Below, one piece after another: positions 1 through 12,560 of a DNA stretch of 64,000 nucleotides. The notes beneath the pieces are model-generated. The model saw nothing but the letters and a program-made list of their open reading frames with translations. It was not told where the DNA came from and ran no database searches. This DNA is from Dastarcus helophoroides (taxonomy: Eukaryota > Arthropoda > Insecta > Coleoptera > Bothrideridae): NCBI GenBank assembly GCA_028583605.1, contig CM053329.1, positions 18,123,955-18,187,954 on the forward strand, in the 5' to 3' direction. The stretch's first letter is position 1, and every line of letters starts with the position of its first letter. The translations under genes were made by a program, and so were the position numbers.

Positions 1-475
1 ATGAAGAGAAAAAAGAAGCGGAAGATAAAGAAGATCATGAACAGAGAAAGGAAAATAAAGAGGAAAAGGAAGAGGAAGATGAAGAGGAAAAGACAAGATA
101 CAAAAATAGAAGAAAAGACAAAAGATGAGAAGCCGGCGGGTCAAGGTGAGAGAAAGAGGAAAAAGAGGAAGAGAAAGAGAAAGGGAAAGAGAAAAAGAAG
201 AAGATAAAGGAAAAGGGAAATAGAAAGAGGATAAGGAAGAGGAAGATGAAAAGAAAGAGAAAGAGAAAGAAAAAGAGGAAGAGGAAGAGGAAGAGGAAGA
301 AGACGAAGAGGAAGAAGAAGAGGAAGAGGAAGTGGAAGAGGAAGAAGACAAAGAGGAAGAAGGACAGGAAGAAGAAGATGAAAAGGAAAAGAAACAAAAG
401 AGATAACGATAGAAGGAAGGAGAAGATAGAAAAATAGAAGAGAAGATACAGCATAGGAAAATACACCACATAAAG
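1..475. repeat. Purine-strand microsatellite (GAA/GAG/AAG)
   Basis: The plus strand is almost entirely A and G, built from AAG, GAG, AAAGAG and GAAGAG units. Both strands show open frames that translate only as Lys/Arg/Glu-rich or Leu/Phe/Ser-rich strings, as expected of simple sequence, so no gene is called. Long polypurine/polypyrimidine tracts can form triplex DNA, which is an inference here. The tract starts at the window edge and may be longer. Confidence 0.9.
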
Positions 476-1171
476 ACAAAATTATAGTGAAAAGAGAAAC
501 TATTACTGACAAAATTATGATTTTCGCCAAAATTTTGACCACCAAATGTTTATTAAGATGGATCCATAAAATGCGGCACACAAATACCTGTCACATGCAG
601 ACAAAATTATATTGGAAAAAGAAAATATTAGTGATGAACTTTTCTTTTCATTGAAATTTTGACCACCAAATGATCATTAAGATTGATCAATAAGATACAA
701 CATAGAAAAATGTACCACATGAAGGCAACATTGTAGTGAACAAAGAAAATATTACTGAAAAACTTTGGTTTCTCATTAAAATTTTGACCACCAAATGATT
801 ATTAAGATGAATTGATAAGATACAGCATAGAAAAAGGTGTCACATGAAGGCAACATTTTAGTGAAAAAAGAAAATATTGCTGATGAATTTTGGTTTCTCA
901 TTAAAATTTTGACCACCAAATGATTATTAGGATGGATCGACGAGGTGCAGCATAGAAAAATATACCACATGAAGGCAACATTATAGAGGAAAAAGAAAAT
1001 ATTTCTGATGAACGTTGGATTCTCATTAAAATTTTGATCACCAAATAATTATTAAGATGGATCCATAAGATACAGGCTAGAAAATTATACCACATGAAGA
1101 CAAAAGTATGGTGGAAAAAGAAAATATTACTGATGAGCCTTCCTTTTTCATTGAAACTTTGACCATCAAAA
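476..1171. repeat. ~125-bp tandem satellite monomers
   Basis: The box TTTTGACCACCAAATG recurs near 536, 661, 787, 911, 1036 and 1162, so the monomer is about 125 bp. Each copy continues with TTATTAAGATGGAT and then an A-rich stretch with AAAGAAAATATTACTGATGA. Copies differ at many positions. This simple array is the same family as the three-monomer core of the 469-bp units that follow. Short minus-strand ORFs here are copies of one frame through the monomer and look non-coding. Confidence 0.85.
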
Positions 1172-4100
1172 GCATCAGTGTGTAATAAGAATGATTGATC
1201 TTGATTGAATGTAAAAGATTACGAAGAAGATGTCCTATTTAATTTCAGACGAAGCGTCTGATCAGTTCAGAATCTGTAGCATGTTTAATCGATTAGGTAC
1301 AACTTTGCAAGTAGGAAGATAAAATTATGGTGGAAAAATAAAGTATTACTGATGAACTTTGATTTCTCATTAAAGTTTTGACCACCAAAGGATTATTAAG
1401 ATGGATCGATGAGGTACAGCATAGAAAAATATGCCACATGAAGGCAACATTATAGAGGAAAAAGAAAATATTACTGATGGATGTTGGTTTCACATTAAAA
1501 TTTTGGCCACCAAATGATTATTAAGATGGATCCATAAGATACAGTCTAGAAAATTGTGCCACATGAAGACAAAATTATGGTGGAAAAAGAAAATATTACT
1601 GATGAACCTTTCTTTTTCATTGAAACTTTGACCACCAAAAGCATCAGTGTGTAATAAGAATTATTGATCTTGATTGAATGTAAAAGATTGCGAAGAAGAT
1701 GTCCTATTTAATTTCAGACGAAACGTCTGATCAGTTCAGAATCTGTAGCATGTTTAATCGATTAGGTACAACTTTGCAAGTAGGAAGATAAAATTATGGT
1801 GGAAAAATAAAATATTACTGATGAACTTTGATTTCTCATTAAAATTTTGACCACCAAATGATTATTAAGATGGATCGATGAGGTACAGCATAGAAAAATA
1901 TGCCACATGAAGGCAACATTATAGAGGAAAAAGAAAATATTACTGATGGACGTTGGTTTCACATTAAAATTTTGACCACCAAATGATTATTAAGATGGAT
2001 CCATAAGATACAGTCTAGAAAATTGTGCCACATGAAGACAAAATTATGGTGGAAAAAGAAAATATTACTGATGAACCTTCCTTTTTCATTGAAACTTTGA
2101 CCACCAAAAGCATCAGTGTGTAATAAGAATGATTGATCTTGATTGAATGTAAAAGATTACGAAGAAGATGTCCTATTTAATTTCAGACGAAGCGTCTGAT
2201 CAGTTCAGAATCTGTAGCATGTTTAATCGATTAGGTACAACTTTGCAAGTAGGAAGATAAAATTATGGTGGAAAAATAAAATATTACTGATGAACTTTGA
2301 TTTCTCATTAAAATTTTGACCACCAAATGATTATTAAGATGGATCGATGAGGTACAGCATAGAACAGTATGCCACATGAAGGCAACATTTTAGTTGAAAA
2401 AGAAAATATTACTGATGAACATTGGTTTCACATTAAAATTTTGACCACCAAATGATTATTAAGATGGATCCATAAGATACAGTCTAGAAAATTGTACCAC
2501 ATGAAGACAAAATTATGGTGGAAAAAGAAAATATTACTGATGAACCTTCCTTTTTCATTGAAACTTTGACCACCAAAAGCATCAGTGTGTAATAGGAATG
2601 ATTGATCTTGATTGAACGTAAAAGATTACGAAGATGTCCTATTTAATTTCAGACGAAGCGTCTGATCAATTCAGAACATGTAGCATGTTTAATCGATTGG
2701 GTACAACTTTGCAAGTAGGAAGATAAAATTATGGTGGAAAAATAAAATATTACTGATGAACTTTGATTTCTCATTAAAATCTTGACCACCAAATGATTAT
2801 TAAGATGGATCGATGAGGTACAGCATAGAAAAATATGCCACATGAAGGCAACATTATAGAGGAAAAAGAAAATATTTCTGATGGTCTTTGGTTTCACATT
2901 AAAATTTTGACCACCAAATGATTATTAAGATGGATCCATAAGATACAGTCTAGTAAATTGTGCCACATGAAGACAAAGTTATGGTGGAAAAAGAAAATAT
3001 TACTGATGAACCTTCCTTTTTCATTGAAACTTTGACCACCAAAAGCATCAGTGTGTAATAGGAATGATTGATCTTGATTGAATGTAAAAGATTGCGAAGA
3101 AGATGTCCTATTTAATTTCAGTCGAAGCGTCTGATCAGTACAGAATCTGTAGCATGTTTAATCGATTAGGTACAACTTTGCAAGTAGGAAGATAAAATTA
3201 TGGTGGAAAAATAAAATATTACTGATGAACCTTGATTTGTCATTAAAATTTTGACCACCAAATGATTATTAAGATGGATCGATGAGGTAAAGCATAGAAA
3301 AATATGCCACATGAAGGCAACATTATAGAGGAAAAAGAAAATATTTCTGATGGTCTTTGGTTTCACATTAAAATTTTGACCACCAAATGATTATTAAGAT
3401 GGATCCATAAGATACAGTCTAGAAAATTGTGCCATATGAAGACAAAATTATGGTGGAAAAAGAAAATATTACTGATGAACCTTTCTTTTTCATTGAAACT
3501 TTGACCACCAAAAGCATCAGTGTGTAATAATAATGATTGATCTTGATTGAATGTAAAAGATTACGAAGAAGGTGTCCTATTTAATTTCAGACGAAGCGTC
3601 TGATCAGTTCAGAATCTGTAGCATATTTAATCGATTAGGTACAATTTTGCAAGTAGGAAGATAAAATTATGGTGGAAAAATAAAATATTACTGATGAACT
3701 TTGATTTCTCATTAAAATCTTGACCACCAAATGATTATTAAGATGGATCGATGAGGTACAGCATAGAAAAATATGCCACATGAAGGCAACATTATAGAGG
3801 AAAAAGAAAATATTTCTGATGGACTTTGGTTTCACATTAAAATTTTGACCACCAAATGATTATTAAGTTGGATCCATAAGATACAGTCTAGAAAATTGTA
3901 CCACATGAAGACAAAATTATGGTGGAAAAAGAAAATATTACTAATGAACCTTCCTTTTTCATTGAAACTTTGACCACCAAAAGCATCAGTGTGTAATAGG
4001 AATGATTGATCTTGATTGAATGTAAAAGATTGCGAAGAAGATGTCCTATTTAATTTCAGACGAAGCGTCTGATCAGTTCAGAATCTGTAGCATGTTTAAT

Positions 4101-4640
4101 CGATTAGGTACAACTTTGCAAGTAGGAAGATAAAATTATGGTGGAAAAACAAAATATTACTGATGAACTTTGATTTCTCATTAAAATTTTGACCACCAAA
4201 TGATTATTAAGATGGATCGATGACGTACAGCATAGAAAAATATACCACATGAAGGCAACATTATAGAGGAAAAAGAAAATATTACTGATGAACATTGGTT
4301 TCACATTAAAATTTTGACCACCAAATGATTATTAAGATGGATCCATAAGATACAGTCTAGTAAATTGTGCCACATGAAGACAAAGTTATGGTGGAAAAAG
4401 AAAATATTACTGATGAACCTTCCTTTTTCATTGAAACTTTGACCACCAAAAGCATCAGTGTGTAGTAAGAATGATTGATCTTGATTAAATATAAAAGATT
4501 ACGAAAATGTCCTATTTAATTTTAGACGAAGCGTCTGACCAGTTCAGAATCTGTAGCATGTTTAATCGATTAGGTACAACTTTGCAAGTAGAAAGATAAA
4601 ATGATGGTGGAAAAATAAAATATTACTGATGAATTTTACT
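1172..4640. repeat. 469-bp higher-order satellite, seven full units
   Basis: The junction sequence GCATCAGTGTGTAATA recurs at about 1172, 1641, 2110, 2579, 3045, 3514, 3983 and 4452, giving a period of 469 bp (466 in one unit). Each unit is three 125-bp monomers of the preceding array plus about 94 bp of extra sequence. The extra part holds a short inverted repeat, TCAGACG-AAG-CGTCTGA. Units are far more alike than the monomers inside a unit, the usual sign of higher-order amplification. A 66-aa minus-strand frame recurs every 469 bp and is treated as a by-product. Confidence 0.9.
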
Positions 4641-5760
4641 TTCTCACTCCTTCAAAAACGAACCACAGAACTATGCTCAGAGATCTTCTAAATTTAACTG
4701 TCGTTGAAAAGTTAGCTTTGAATTAATTCTGATAAAAATGGTTCCAGAAGCCCCAATAAATAGTGATTCAGTTCAGGATCATTATTAAACAAATTTAGTG
4801 TCAGCAGTGCACTGATAAGGAAATATTTCCATTATAATTGCGAGCAAGATATCGCAGTTTTCTTATAATTTGTTAGTTGTAAACCCAAACTTGTTTTTAA
4901 TACATCAAAATATTTTAATTGGTAATGCAATATTTTTATCGAACTGTCTCAAACTGGTTATGACTTATAGCGTGGAATAACTTAATCTCCAAAACGTACT
5001 TATTTACACTAATCGAGCCCCATTTTGTTTATTAAATTACAATTTAAAAATAAATCGTTCTGACCTCTCATCCTTGATAACAGAAAAACATTTAGGTATT
5101 TTCTGACTGAACCATAAATATGTGTATCTGATATATTAAGTCTAGAAAGCGGAGAGCAATATATTATCTTGTCAAAGTAAAATCTCACTGACATTTTAAC
5201 GACTCGTTCTTTGTGGCAGCCAAACGTTAATTAAAGTCGGTTAATTTTTTTTTGAATGATTCGAATTCCGTTTCAGTGGGAATTTTCTAATTTCGTCCGA
5301 TTATGCATAAGCGTTTTTTATGGGGAATGTGTTATTTTTACATCCGTGTAAGGCATGCCACGCCGATTGGTTTTTATGCTACCTGCCTAATTTCCTGTTG
5401 GAATATCTGGTGCGTCTATCTCACCTGTCGTCACGTCGCCTAGAAAACATTCGACGTGTAGTTTATCCCAACGGGCTATTTTCGTAACTTAGAAAAATAA
5501 TTTAGTGGGATTTACGCAAGGCGCAAGGTCTAGATACGATAGATGAATTGCTTTGATCTTGCTAAAGAAAAAAATACGAAAAACGATTTATCTTAAATAA
5601 CGTTACCTGAAAACACCTTTTCAAGGAACTAAGCGTTGCGAGCATTTTCTTTGGAAGCTCCCACTTGCTCCAAAAGTGATATCATTTCGCAACATTTCGA
5701 TTATATTCTCCAAAACTAGTTAACCTCCAATCCTTTTTGTAAATTGGAGTTTGTTTGGGA
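4641..5760. other. Unique AT-rich intergenic DNA
   Basis: No tandem repeat or convincing reading frame is visible. The part at about 5200-5500 is less skewed in composition and contains TTAATTAAAG, ATTATGCATAAG and CACCTG, which are homeodomain-, POU- and E-box-like strings. It could be a conserved regulatory element, but these short motifs occur by chance. The 61-aa minus-strand frame at 5009-5194 has no recognisable domain. Confidence 0.4.
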
Positions 5761-6388
5761 AAAAAATTGGGAAAAATATTAGAGGTGATAAGAAAAAATT
5801 AAGTTTTTCAAAAGATAAAAGTTTTCGAATATCAAAATTTTTATAAAAGTCGAAGTCTTCAGAAAAGAGTAAAATAGTGTCAGAGAGTGATCATTTCAAG
5901 AAAAATTAAAAATTTCAATAAGTTTCAAAAAGCTACAACAAAAGTCGATTTTTCAAGACAAAGTAGGAAATTTAAAAAATAACTCGAATTTTTAATAAAG
6001 TGAAAACTTCGAAACAAAGTGAAAATTTTGAGTGGAAATTTTCAAATTAAATAAAATTCTCCAAACTGCTAAAAAGTCGATATTTTGAAAAAAGCCAAAA
6101 TTTTGGGAAAAAAAAAAGAAAATTTTGATAAAGTGCAAATTAAAAAAAAAGAAAATTTTTAGATATTTAAACTTCAAAAGGGTTGAAATTTTTAATAAAA
6201 AATTTAAAACAGTGGACATTTTCAGAATGCGAAGTTGGATTTTTTTTTTAAAGTCAACATTTTCAAAAAAAGGTCTGGTACAATTTTGATAAAAAGTAAC
6301 AATTTTGAAAAATATTAATATTTTCAGTCGATGGAAACGGCCAAAATATTTTTAATGAAACTTTTAATAAAATGTAGAGTATTTTTAA
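5761..6388. repeat. Degenerate A-rich low-complexity DNA with TTCGAA-like core
   Basis: The plus strand is a degenerate string of AAAATTTT, GTCGA and TTTTCAAA words with no fixed period. The minus-strand frame at 5992-6219 is Phe/Leu/Lys-rich and considered spurious. The same texture recurs at 12.6-13.7, 17.0-18.5, 26.8-31.7, 43.4-46.3 and 52.2-54.0 kb. Confidence 0.7.
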
Positions 6389-6475
6389 GAGTATTTTAGG
6401 GGTATTTTTAGGGGTATTTTTAGGGGTATTTTTAGGGGTATTTTTAGGGGTATTTTAGGGGTATTTTTAAGCTAT
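6389..6475 (+). repeat. 12-bp minisatellite AGGGGTATTTTT
   Basis: About seven head-to-tail copies of AGGGGTATTTTT, some one T shorter, are visible. The copies are nearly identical, so the array is recent. Evenly spaced GGGG runs with 7-8-nt A/T loops are theoretically compatible with a weak G-quadruplex. Confidence 0.9.
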
Positions 6476-7735
6476 TTTGATTTCAGTACTTATAAGAACT
6501 CAACCGTGCTAACAAATTAATTGACATTTACGTAAGCTGTCAATAATTAATAAAAATATATCATGTATTATGAAAATATCATAAAGCTGTGATAAAAAGG
6601 GAAAAAATTATGTATATGGAAAAGAAACATGCATAACTAAGTAAATATTAAGTCAAATTAACCTAATCTCTAATCAACCTCTATCTAAACAAGGCATCAA
6701 TCTTGATTATTATTTTAAATTTTTAATTATAGAATCACTGTGCACTTCAAAAACGAGTACTATAATAGTTTGTACAATAAGAGCAAATATGACAATAATT
6801 TCGATTTACAAATTATGAAATTTTAATTTGTGCTATTGCAATTAATTTAAAAATTAAAGGAAAACCACCCTTATTTAATAGTTTAAAGTTTTCACTTCTT
6901 ACAGAAGTCCCCAGACTGCCTAATATCGAGGTCCTTCAGCAACACTAATTTCACAAAATTGTACTTCGTCAGGTGTCATTCTCCTAACGCAAATGCGCCC
7001 AAATCTCATCAATCTTTGGGGCGTTTTCGGTTGGAATAAAAAACCCAACGGCTTTTGTCTTATTAACCAAACGTTTAACCGAACGACTTCTCCTGGATTA
7101 CCGCCTCCTGGTGATATTGTGTTTTTGGTTATTTGCGACACATGTGCTAGGGTCATTCCGAACGAATAACATTTTTCCCGACACGCACAATACAAATATA
7201 TCTTAGAAAAGGGGATATGGGACAATCTTGCTCCCTCAAGCAATGTTTAGAAAATTCCTTCATCCTGTCTATTTATTTCCCTGGGGGGAAACCTTTCAAA
7301 TACAAGAGGTAAATTTACGGTGCTTTATCCCACGCAGAATTTAGAGAATCGTAATCCCCACACCCCAAATTGGATGGCAGATTTCCACCATTGCCTGAAA
7401 TTTGAATCTTCTCATAATTACTCTAATTAATCATTTCGGATAAGTAATTTTAGAATAACCTTGGTTGGTTTTTTATTTGTTGTTATTATATTTTATAAAC
7501 AATTTTATTTTATTTGTCATTATATTTTAAGTATGGTGTAGAATTTTGTGTTATATTTAGTTTGTCCAATTTTGTTTGGTTGCCTGAGCAAATTCCAAAA
7601 ATTTATGAAACACAGGCCCTAGCCAAAGCCAGTTACTATGGTAATAATGTTTTCCTAACCATTATTCCATTTACAGGACAATTTACTTCGAAAAGAACCG
7701 GTGGTGGATGCGCCAGATTTAACCTGAAACTTGAC
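6476..7735. other. Mostly unique DNA with a weak exon candidate
   Basis: AT-rich unique DNA fills 6476-6900. At 6885-6904 the plus strand has a pyrimidine-rich tract ending in CAG, an acceptor-like signal, followed by about 45 open codons. The opposite strand is also open for 107 codons (6920-7243). Neither product resembles a protein I know. The plus frame 7514-7744 runs into the next satellite and looks accidental. The phrase GGTGGATGCGCCA at about 7705 recurs near 19030. Confidence 0.35.
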
Positions 7736-10700
7736 GATGAATAAAGACTTCGACAGTGTCCAATTTCAGGTGCAGGAACTTAAAGAAATCGATAGTTTCT
7801 AACTTGAAACTTGATTATGAAGAATCCCAAGGGCATTGGTAGTGTCTAAATTGAAACAGATACTCGAAAGAAACAAATTGTTTCTAAATTGAAATTTGAC
7901 GACACAGAAACTTAAGGACATTGAGAGTTTCTAATTTGAAATTTCACATTGCAATAGTTTCTAATTTAAAATTTCACGATGCAGAAACTTAATCCGATGA
8001 TGAAGAAGCTTAAAAACATTGATTGTTTCTAATTTGAAATTTAACAGTGCAGAAACTCAAAGAAATCGATAGTTTCTAACTTGAAATTTGACGATGAAGA
8101 AGCTTAACGTTGTTGATGATTTTTAAATTAAAATTTTACGGTGCAGAAACTTAAGTAAATCCATAGTTTCTAGCTTGAAATTTGACGACGAAGAAGCTTA
8201 AGAACATTTATAGCTTCTAATTTAAAATATTACGGTGCAATAGTCTCTAATTTTAAATTTAACGGTGCAGAGACTAAAGTTTATGATAAAGAGAAGCTTA
8301 AGGGTATTGATAGTCGCTATTTTGAAATTTTACGGTGCAGAAACCCAAAGAAATCGATAGTTTCTAACTTGAAATTTGACGATGAAGAAGCCTAAAGTTG
8401 TTTATGATTTTTAAATTAAAATTTCACGGTGAAGAAACTTAAGTAAATCCATAGTTTCTAGCTTGAAATTTGACGACGAAGAAGCTTAAGAACATTTATA
8501 GCTTCTAATTTAAAATATTACGGTGCAATAGTCTCTAATTTTAAATTTAATAGTGCAGAGACTAAAGTTTATGATGAAGAGAAGCTTAAGGGCATTGATA
8601 GTCGCTATTTTGAAATTTTACGGTGCAGAAACCTAAAGAAATCGATAGTTTCTAATTTGAAACTTGACGATGAAGAAACTTAAAGACAGTGATAGTGTCT
8701 AAATTGGAATTTTCCGGTGCAGAAACTTGAGGAAATCGATAACTTGAAATTTGACGTCGAAGAAGCTTAAGGACACTGATAGTTTCTAGTTTGAAATTTC
8801 ATACTGCAATAGTTTCTAATTTGAAATTTCACATTGCAATAGTTTCTAATTTTAAATTTGACGCTGCAGAAACTAAATCTGACGATGAAGAATCTTAGGG
8901 AGATTGACAGTTTCTAATTTAAAATTTGAAAGTACAGAAACTTAAAGAAATCGATAGTTTCTAACTTGAATCTTGACGAAAAAGAAGCTTAAAGGCATTG
9001 ATAGTTTCTAATTTGAAATTTCACGGTGCATAAAATTAAGGAAATCCATAGTTTTTAACTTAAAATTTGACGATGAGGAAGCTTAAGGACATTTATAGTT
9101 TCTCATTTGAAATTTTACGGTGTAATAGTTTCTTATTTGAAATTTCACGGCGCAGCAAATAAATTTGATGATAAAGAAGCATAAGGACGGACATTGGTAG
9201 TTGCTAATTTAAAATTTGACAATGCGGGAAGTTAAGGAAATAGATAGTTTCTAACTTGAAATTTGACGATAAAGAAACTTAAAGACATTGATAGTTTCTA
9301 ATTTAAAATTTCACGGTGCATAAAATCAAGGAAACCCATAGTTTTTAACTTGAAATTTGACGATGAAGAAGCTTAAGGATATTTATAGTTTCTAATTTGA
9401 AATTTTACGGTGTAATAGTTTCTTATTTGAAATTTCACGGCGCAGCAAATACATTTGATGATAAAGGACGGACATTGGTAGTTGCTAATTTGAAATTTCA
9501 CAATGCAGGAAGTTAAATAAATCGATAGTTTCTAACTTGAAACTTGACGATGAAGAAGCTTACAGACATTGACAGTTTCTAATTTAAAATTTCACGGTGC
9601 ATAAAATCAAGGAAACCCATAGTTTTTAACTTGAAATTTGACGATGAAGAAGCTTAAGGATATTTATAGTTTCTAATTTGAAATTTTACGGTGTAACAGT
9701 TTCTTATTTGAAATTTTACGGCGCAGCAAATAAATTTGATGATAAAGGACGGACATTGGTAGTTGCTAATTTGAAATTTCACAATGCAGGAAGTTAAATA
9801 AATCGATAGTTTCTAACTTGAAACTTGACGATGAAGAAGCTTAAAGACATTGACAGTTTCTAATTTAAAATTTCACGGTGCATAAAATCAAGGAAATCCA
9901 TAGTTTTTAACTTGAAATTTGACGATGAAGAAGCTTAAGGTCATTTATAGTTTCTAATTTGAAATTTTACGGTGCAATAGTTTCTAATTTGAAATTTCAC
10001 AGCGGAGGTAACTAAATTTGATGACTAAAAAGCATAAGAATGGACACTGATAGCTGCTAATTTGAAATTTCACCATGCAGGAGGTTAAATAGATCGATAG
10101 TTTCTAACTTGAAACTTGACGATAAAGAAGCTTAAGGACATTCATAGTTTTTAATTTGAAATTTCAAATTGAGGAAATTGATAGTTTCTAACTTGAGATT
10201 TGACGACAAAGAAGCCTAAGGATGTTAATAATTACTAATTTGAAATTTTATGGTGCAATAGTTTCTAATTTTTTTTCTAATTTGAAATTTGACATTCACA
10301 GTTTCTAATTCGAAATTTAGCAATGCAGAAATTAAACAAACCGATTGTTTTTCATCTTGGAACTTGACGATAAAAGAATTTAAGGGCATCGATAGTTTTT
10401 AATTTGAAATTTTACGTTGCAAAAACTTGAGGAAATCCATAGTTTTTTATTTGAAATTTGACGACGAAGAAAGCCAAGGACACTGATGGTTTCTAATTTG
10501 AAATGTCACGGTGCAATAGTTTCTTATTTGAAATTTTAGGGCGCAGAAACTAAATTTGATGACAGAAGTCCAAGGACATTGACAGTTTCTAATTTGAAAT
10601 TTTACAATGCAGAAATTTACAGAAACCGATAGTTTCCGTTTTGAAACTTGGCGATAAAAGAGCCTAAGGTCATTGATAGTGGCTGATTTGAAATTTCACA

Positions 10701-11745
10701 ATGCAGGAATTTCACAATGAAATTGATCATTTTTAACTTGAAACTTGATGATAAGCAAGCTTAAGGACATTAATAGTTTCTAATTTGAAATTTTATGGTG
10801 CAGTAGTTTCTAATTTGAAATTTTACGGCACAGAAAATAAATTTGATGGCGAAGAAGCTTAAGGACATTAATAGTTACTAATTTGATATTTCACAAAGCA
10901 GGAAGTTAAAGAAATCAATAGTTTATAACTTGAAACTTGACAATTAAGAAGCTTAAGAACAGTGATAGTTTTCAAGTGCACATATTTGAGGAAATCGATA
11001 GTTTCTAACTTGAAATTTGACCACGAAGAAGCCTAAGGATATTGATAGTTTCTAATTTTAAATTTTATGGTGCAAGAGTTTCTAATTTGAAATTTTATGG
11101 CAAAGAAACTAAATTTGATGACGAAGAAGCCTAAGTACATTGAGAGTTTCTAATTTGAAATTTAGCAATGCAGAAACTTAAAGAAACCAATTGTTTTCAT
11201 CTTAAAAGTTGACGATAAAAGAGCTGAAGGACATCGATACTTTCTAATTTGAAATTTCACTGTGCAGAAACTTGAAGAAATCGACAGTTTCTAACTTGAA
11301 ATTTGACGATGAAGAAGCCTAAGGATATTGATAGTTTCTAATTTGAAATTTTATGGTGCAACAGTTTCTAATTTGAAATTTTATGGCAAAGAAACTAAAT
11401 TTGATGACAAAGAAGCCTAAGGACATTGAGAGTTTCTAATTTGAAATTTAGCGATGCAGAAACTTAAAAAAAAACAATTATTTTCATCTTAAAAGTTGAC
11501 GATAAAAGAGCTGAAGGACATCGATACTTTCTAATTTGAAATTTCACTGTGCAGAAACTTGAGGAAATCGATATTTTCTGACTTAAAATTTGACGACGAA
11601 GAAGATTAAGGACATTGATAGTTTCTAATTTTAAATGTTACGGTGCAATGCTTTCTAATTTGAAATATCAAAAAAAAAACTAAATTTGTCAAGGTAGAAA
11701 CTTAAAGAAATCGATAGTTATTAACTTTCACTATTTTTTTTTATA
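7736..11745. repeat. 47-bp satellite with ~282-bp higher-order units
   Basis: The array repeats ATAGTTTCTAATTTGAAATT-type units of about 47 bp. Two main variants alternate: one ends GACGATGAAGAAGCTTAAGG, the other CACGGTGCAGAAACTTAA. A landmark GGACGGACATTGGTAG occurs at 9184, 9466 and 9747, about 282 bp or six monomers apart. A second landmark pair at about 8098 and 8385 has similar spacing. Monomers diverge strongly toward both ends. No plausible gene lies inside. Confidence 0.88.
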
Positions 11746-12560
11746 TTTGTAGTTTAGTTTAGGCATGTATGTGCGACCTAATGTCACCTATGCCCCAAAA
11801 TGACAATTTTTTTGTCCTATTGGTGATTCGTGTGGATAACTGTCGAAAATCAGCCACCTTCGTGCAATTCCTTATCAATAGCCCTCAGCTGTATTAAATA
11901 AATTTCCACCATGGATAAAATAAAGTCGTTTGTTGGCAATAGCGCCATGAAATTCAGCATTTAATTTCGGCCATTGAGCGGTCGCCGGTTTGGGAAACAG
12001 GTTCGGGAACTCGTCCTGGTCGAGGCGGAGCCGAGATAAGAGGATAAATAATTGCGAAATTCTGCATAAAGCTATGTACGAAATTAAAATTACAAAGTTA
12101 AGTGTAATATTTCTTGCATTTAATGGTGAAATGAGGCATAAAAATTATTTGAATATGTAATTTGTAGCCTCGGCATGAGCTTAAAGGTGGATACAAGAGG
12201 CAATAATTTGACTAAATTATGATACAGACTATAACAATTTCTTGTAAAGGTTTATTTATGCCATTTCTTATGGATATGACGCTGTAAGTTTAATACTAAT
12301 ACCTCCATATTTATACATCTTGCGCTCGAGAGCGTTTTCTTGCTATTTTACCAAAGAAATCCAATTTAAATTTAATTGGAAGGAGGTTGCCACGATATTA
12401 CTTTCTTCCTTTACTTGCAAATCTTTTCAGGCAATTTACAAGAAGGCCCAAGTAACAAAAGCCTCATACAAAACTCCATTTAAGAGTACTTTCTGAAATA
12501 AAATATTTTACTTTGACAGATATCTCAGACTATGTCTAAAAAGAAAGAAAAGATAGAGGC
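11746..12560. other. Unique DNA with a small GC-richer island
   Basis: The stretch at about 11880-12060 is distinctly richer in G, C and CpG than its surroundings and is single-copy in this window. The longest plus-strand frame from the ATG at 11911 is only about 17 codons, so coding is not supported. A conserved regulatory element or exon fragment is possible. The rest is ordinary AT-rich DNA. Confidence 0.35.

Noticed and set aside
1..581. Lys/Arg-rich plus-strand and Phe/Leu-rich minus-strand ORFs
   Set aside because: They are translations of the homopurine microsatellite in several frames, with no domain or start context.
1293..4304. Repeated 66-82-aa minus-strand ORFs every 469 bp
   Set aside because: One frame through the satellite unit; periodicity and lack of any domain or splice context indicate non-coding sequence.
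1172..4640. CRISPR-like array
   Set aside because: Units are long and wholly homologous, with no short repeat/unique spacer structure, and the genome is eukaryotic.
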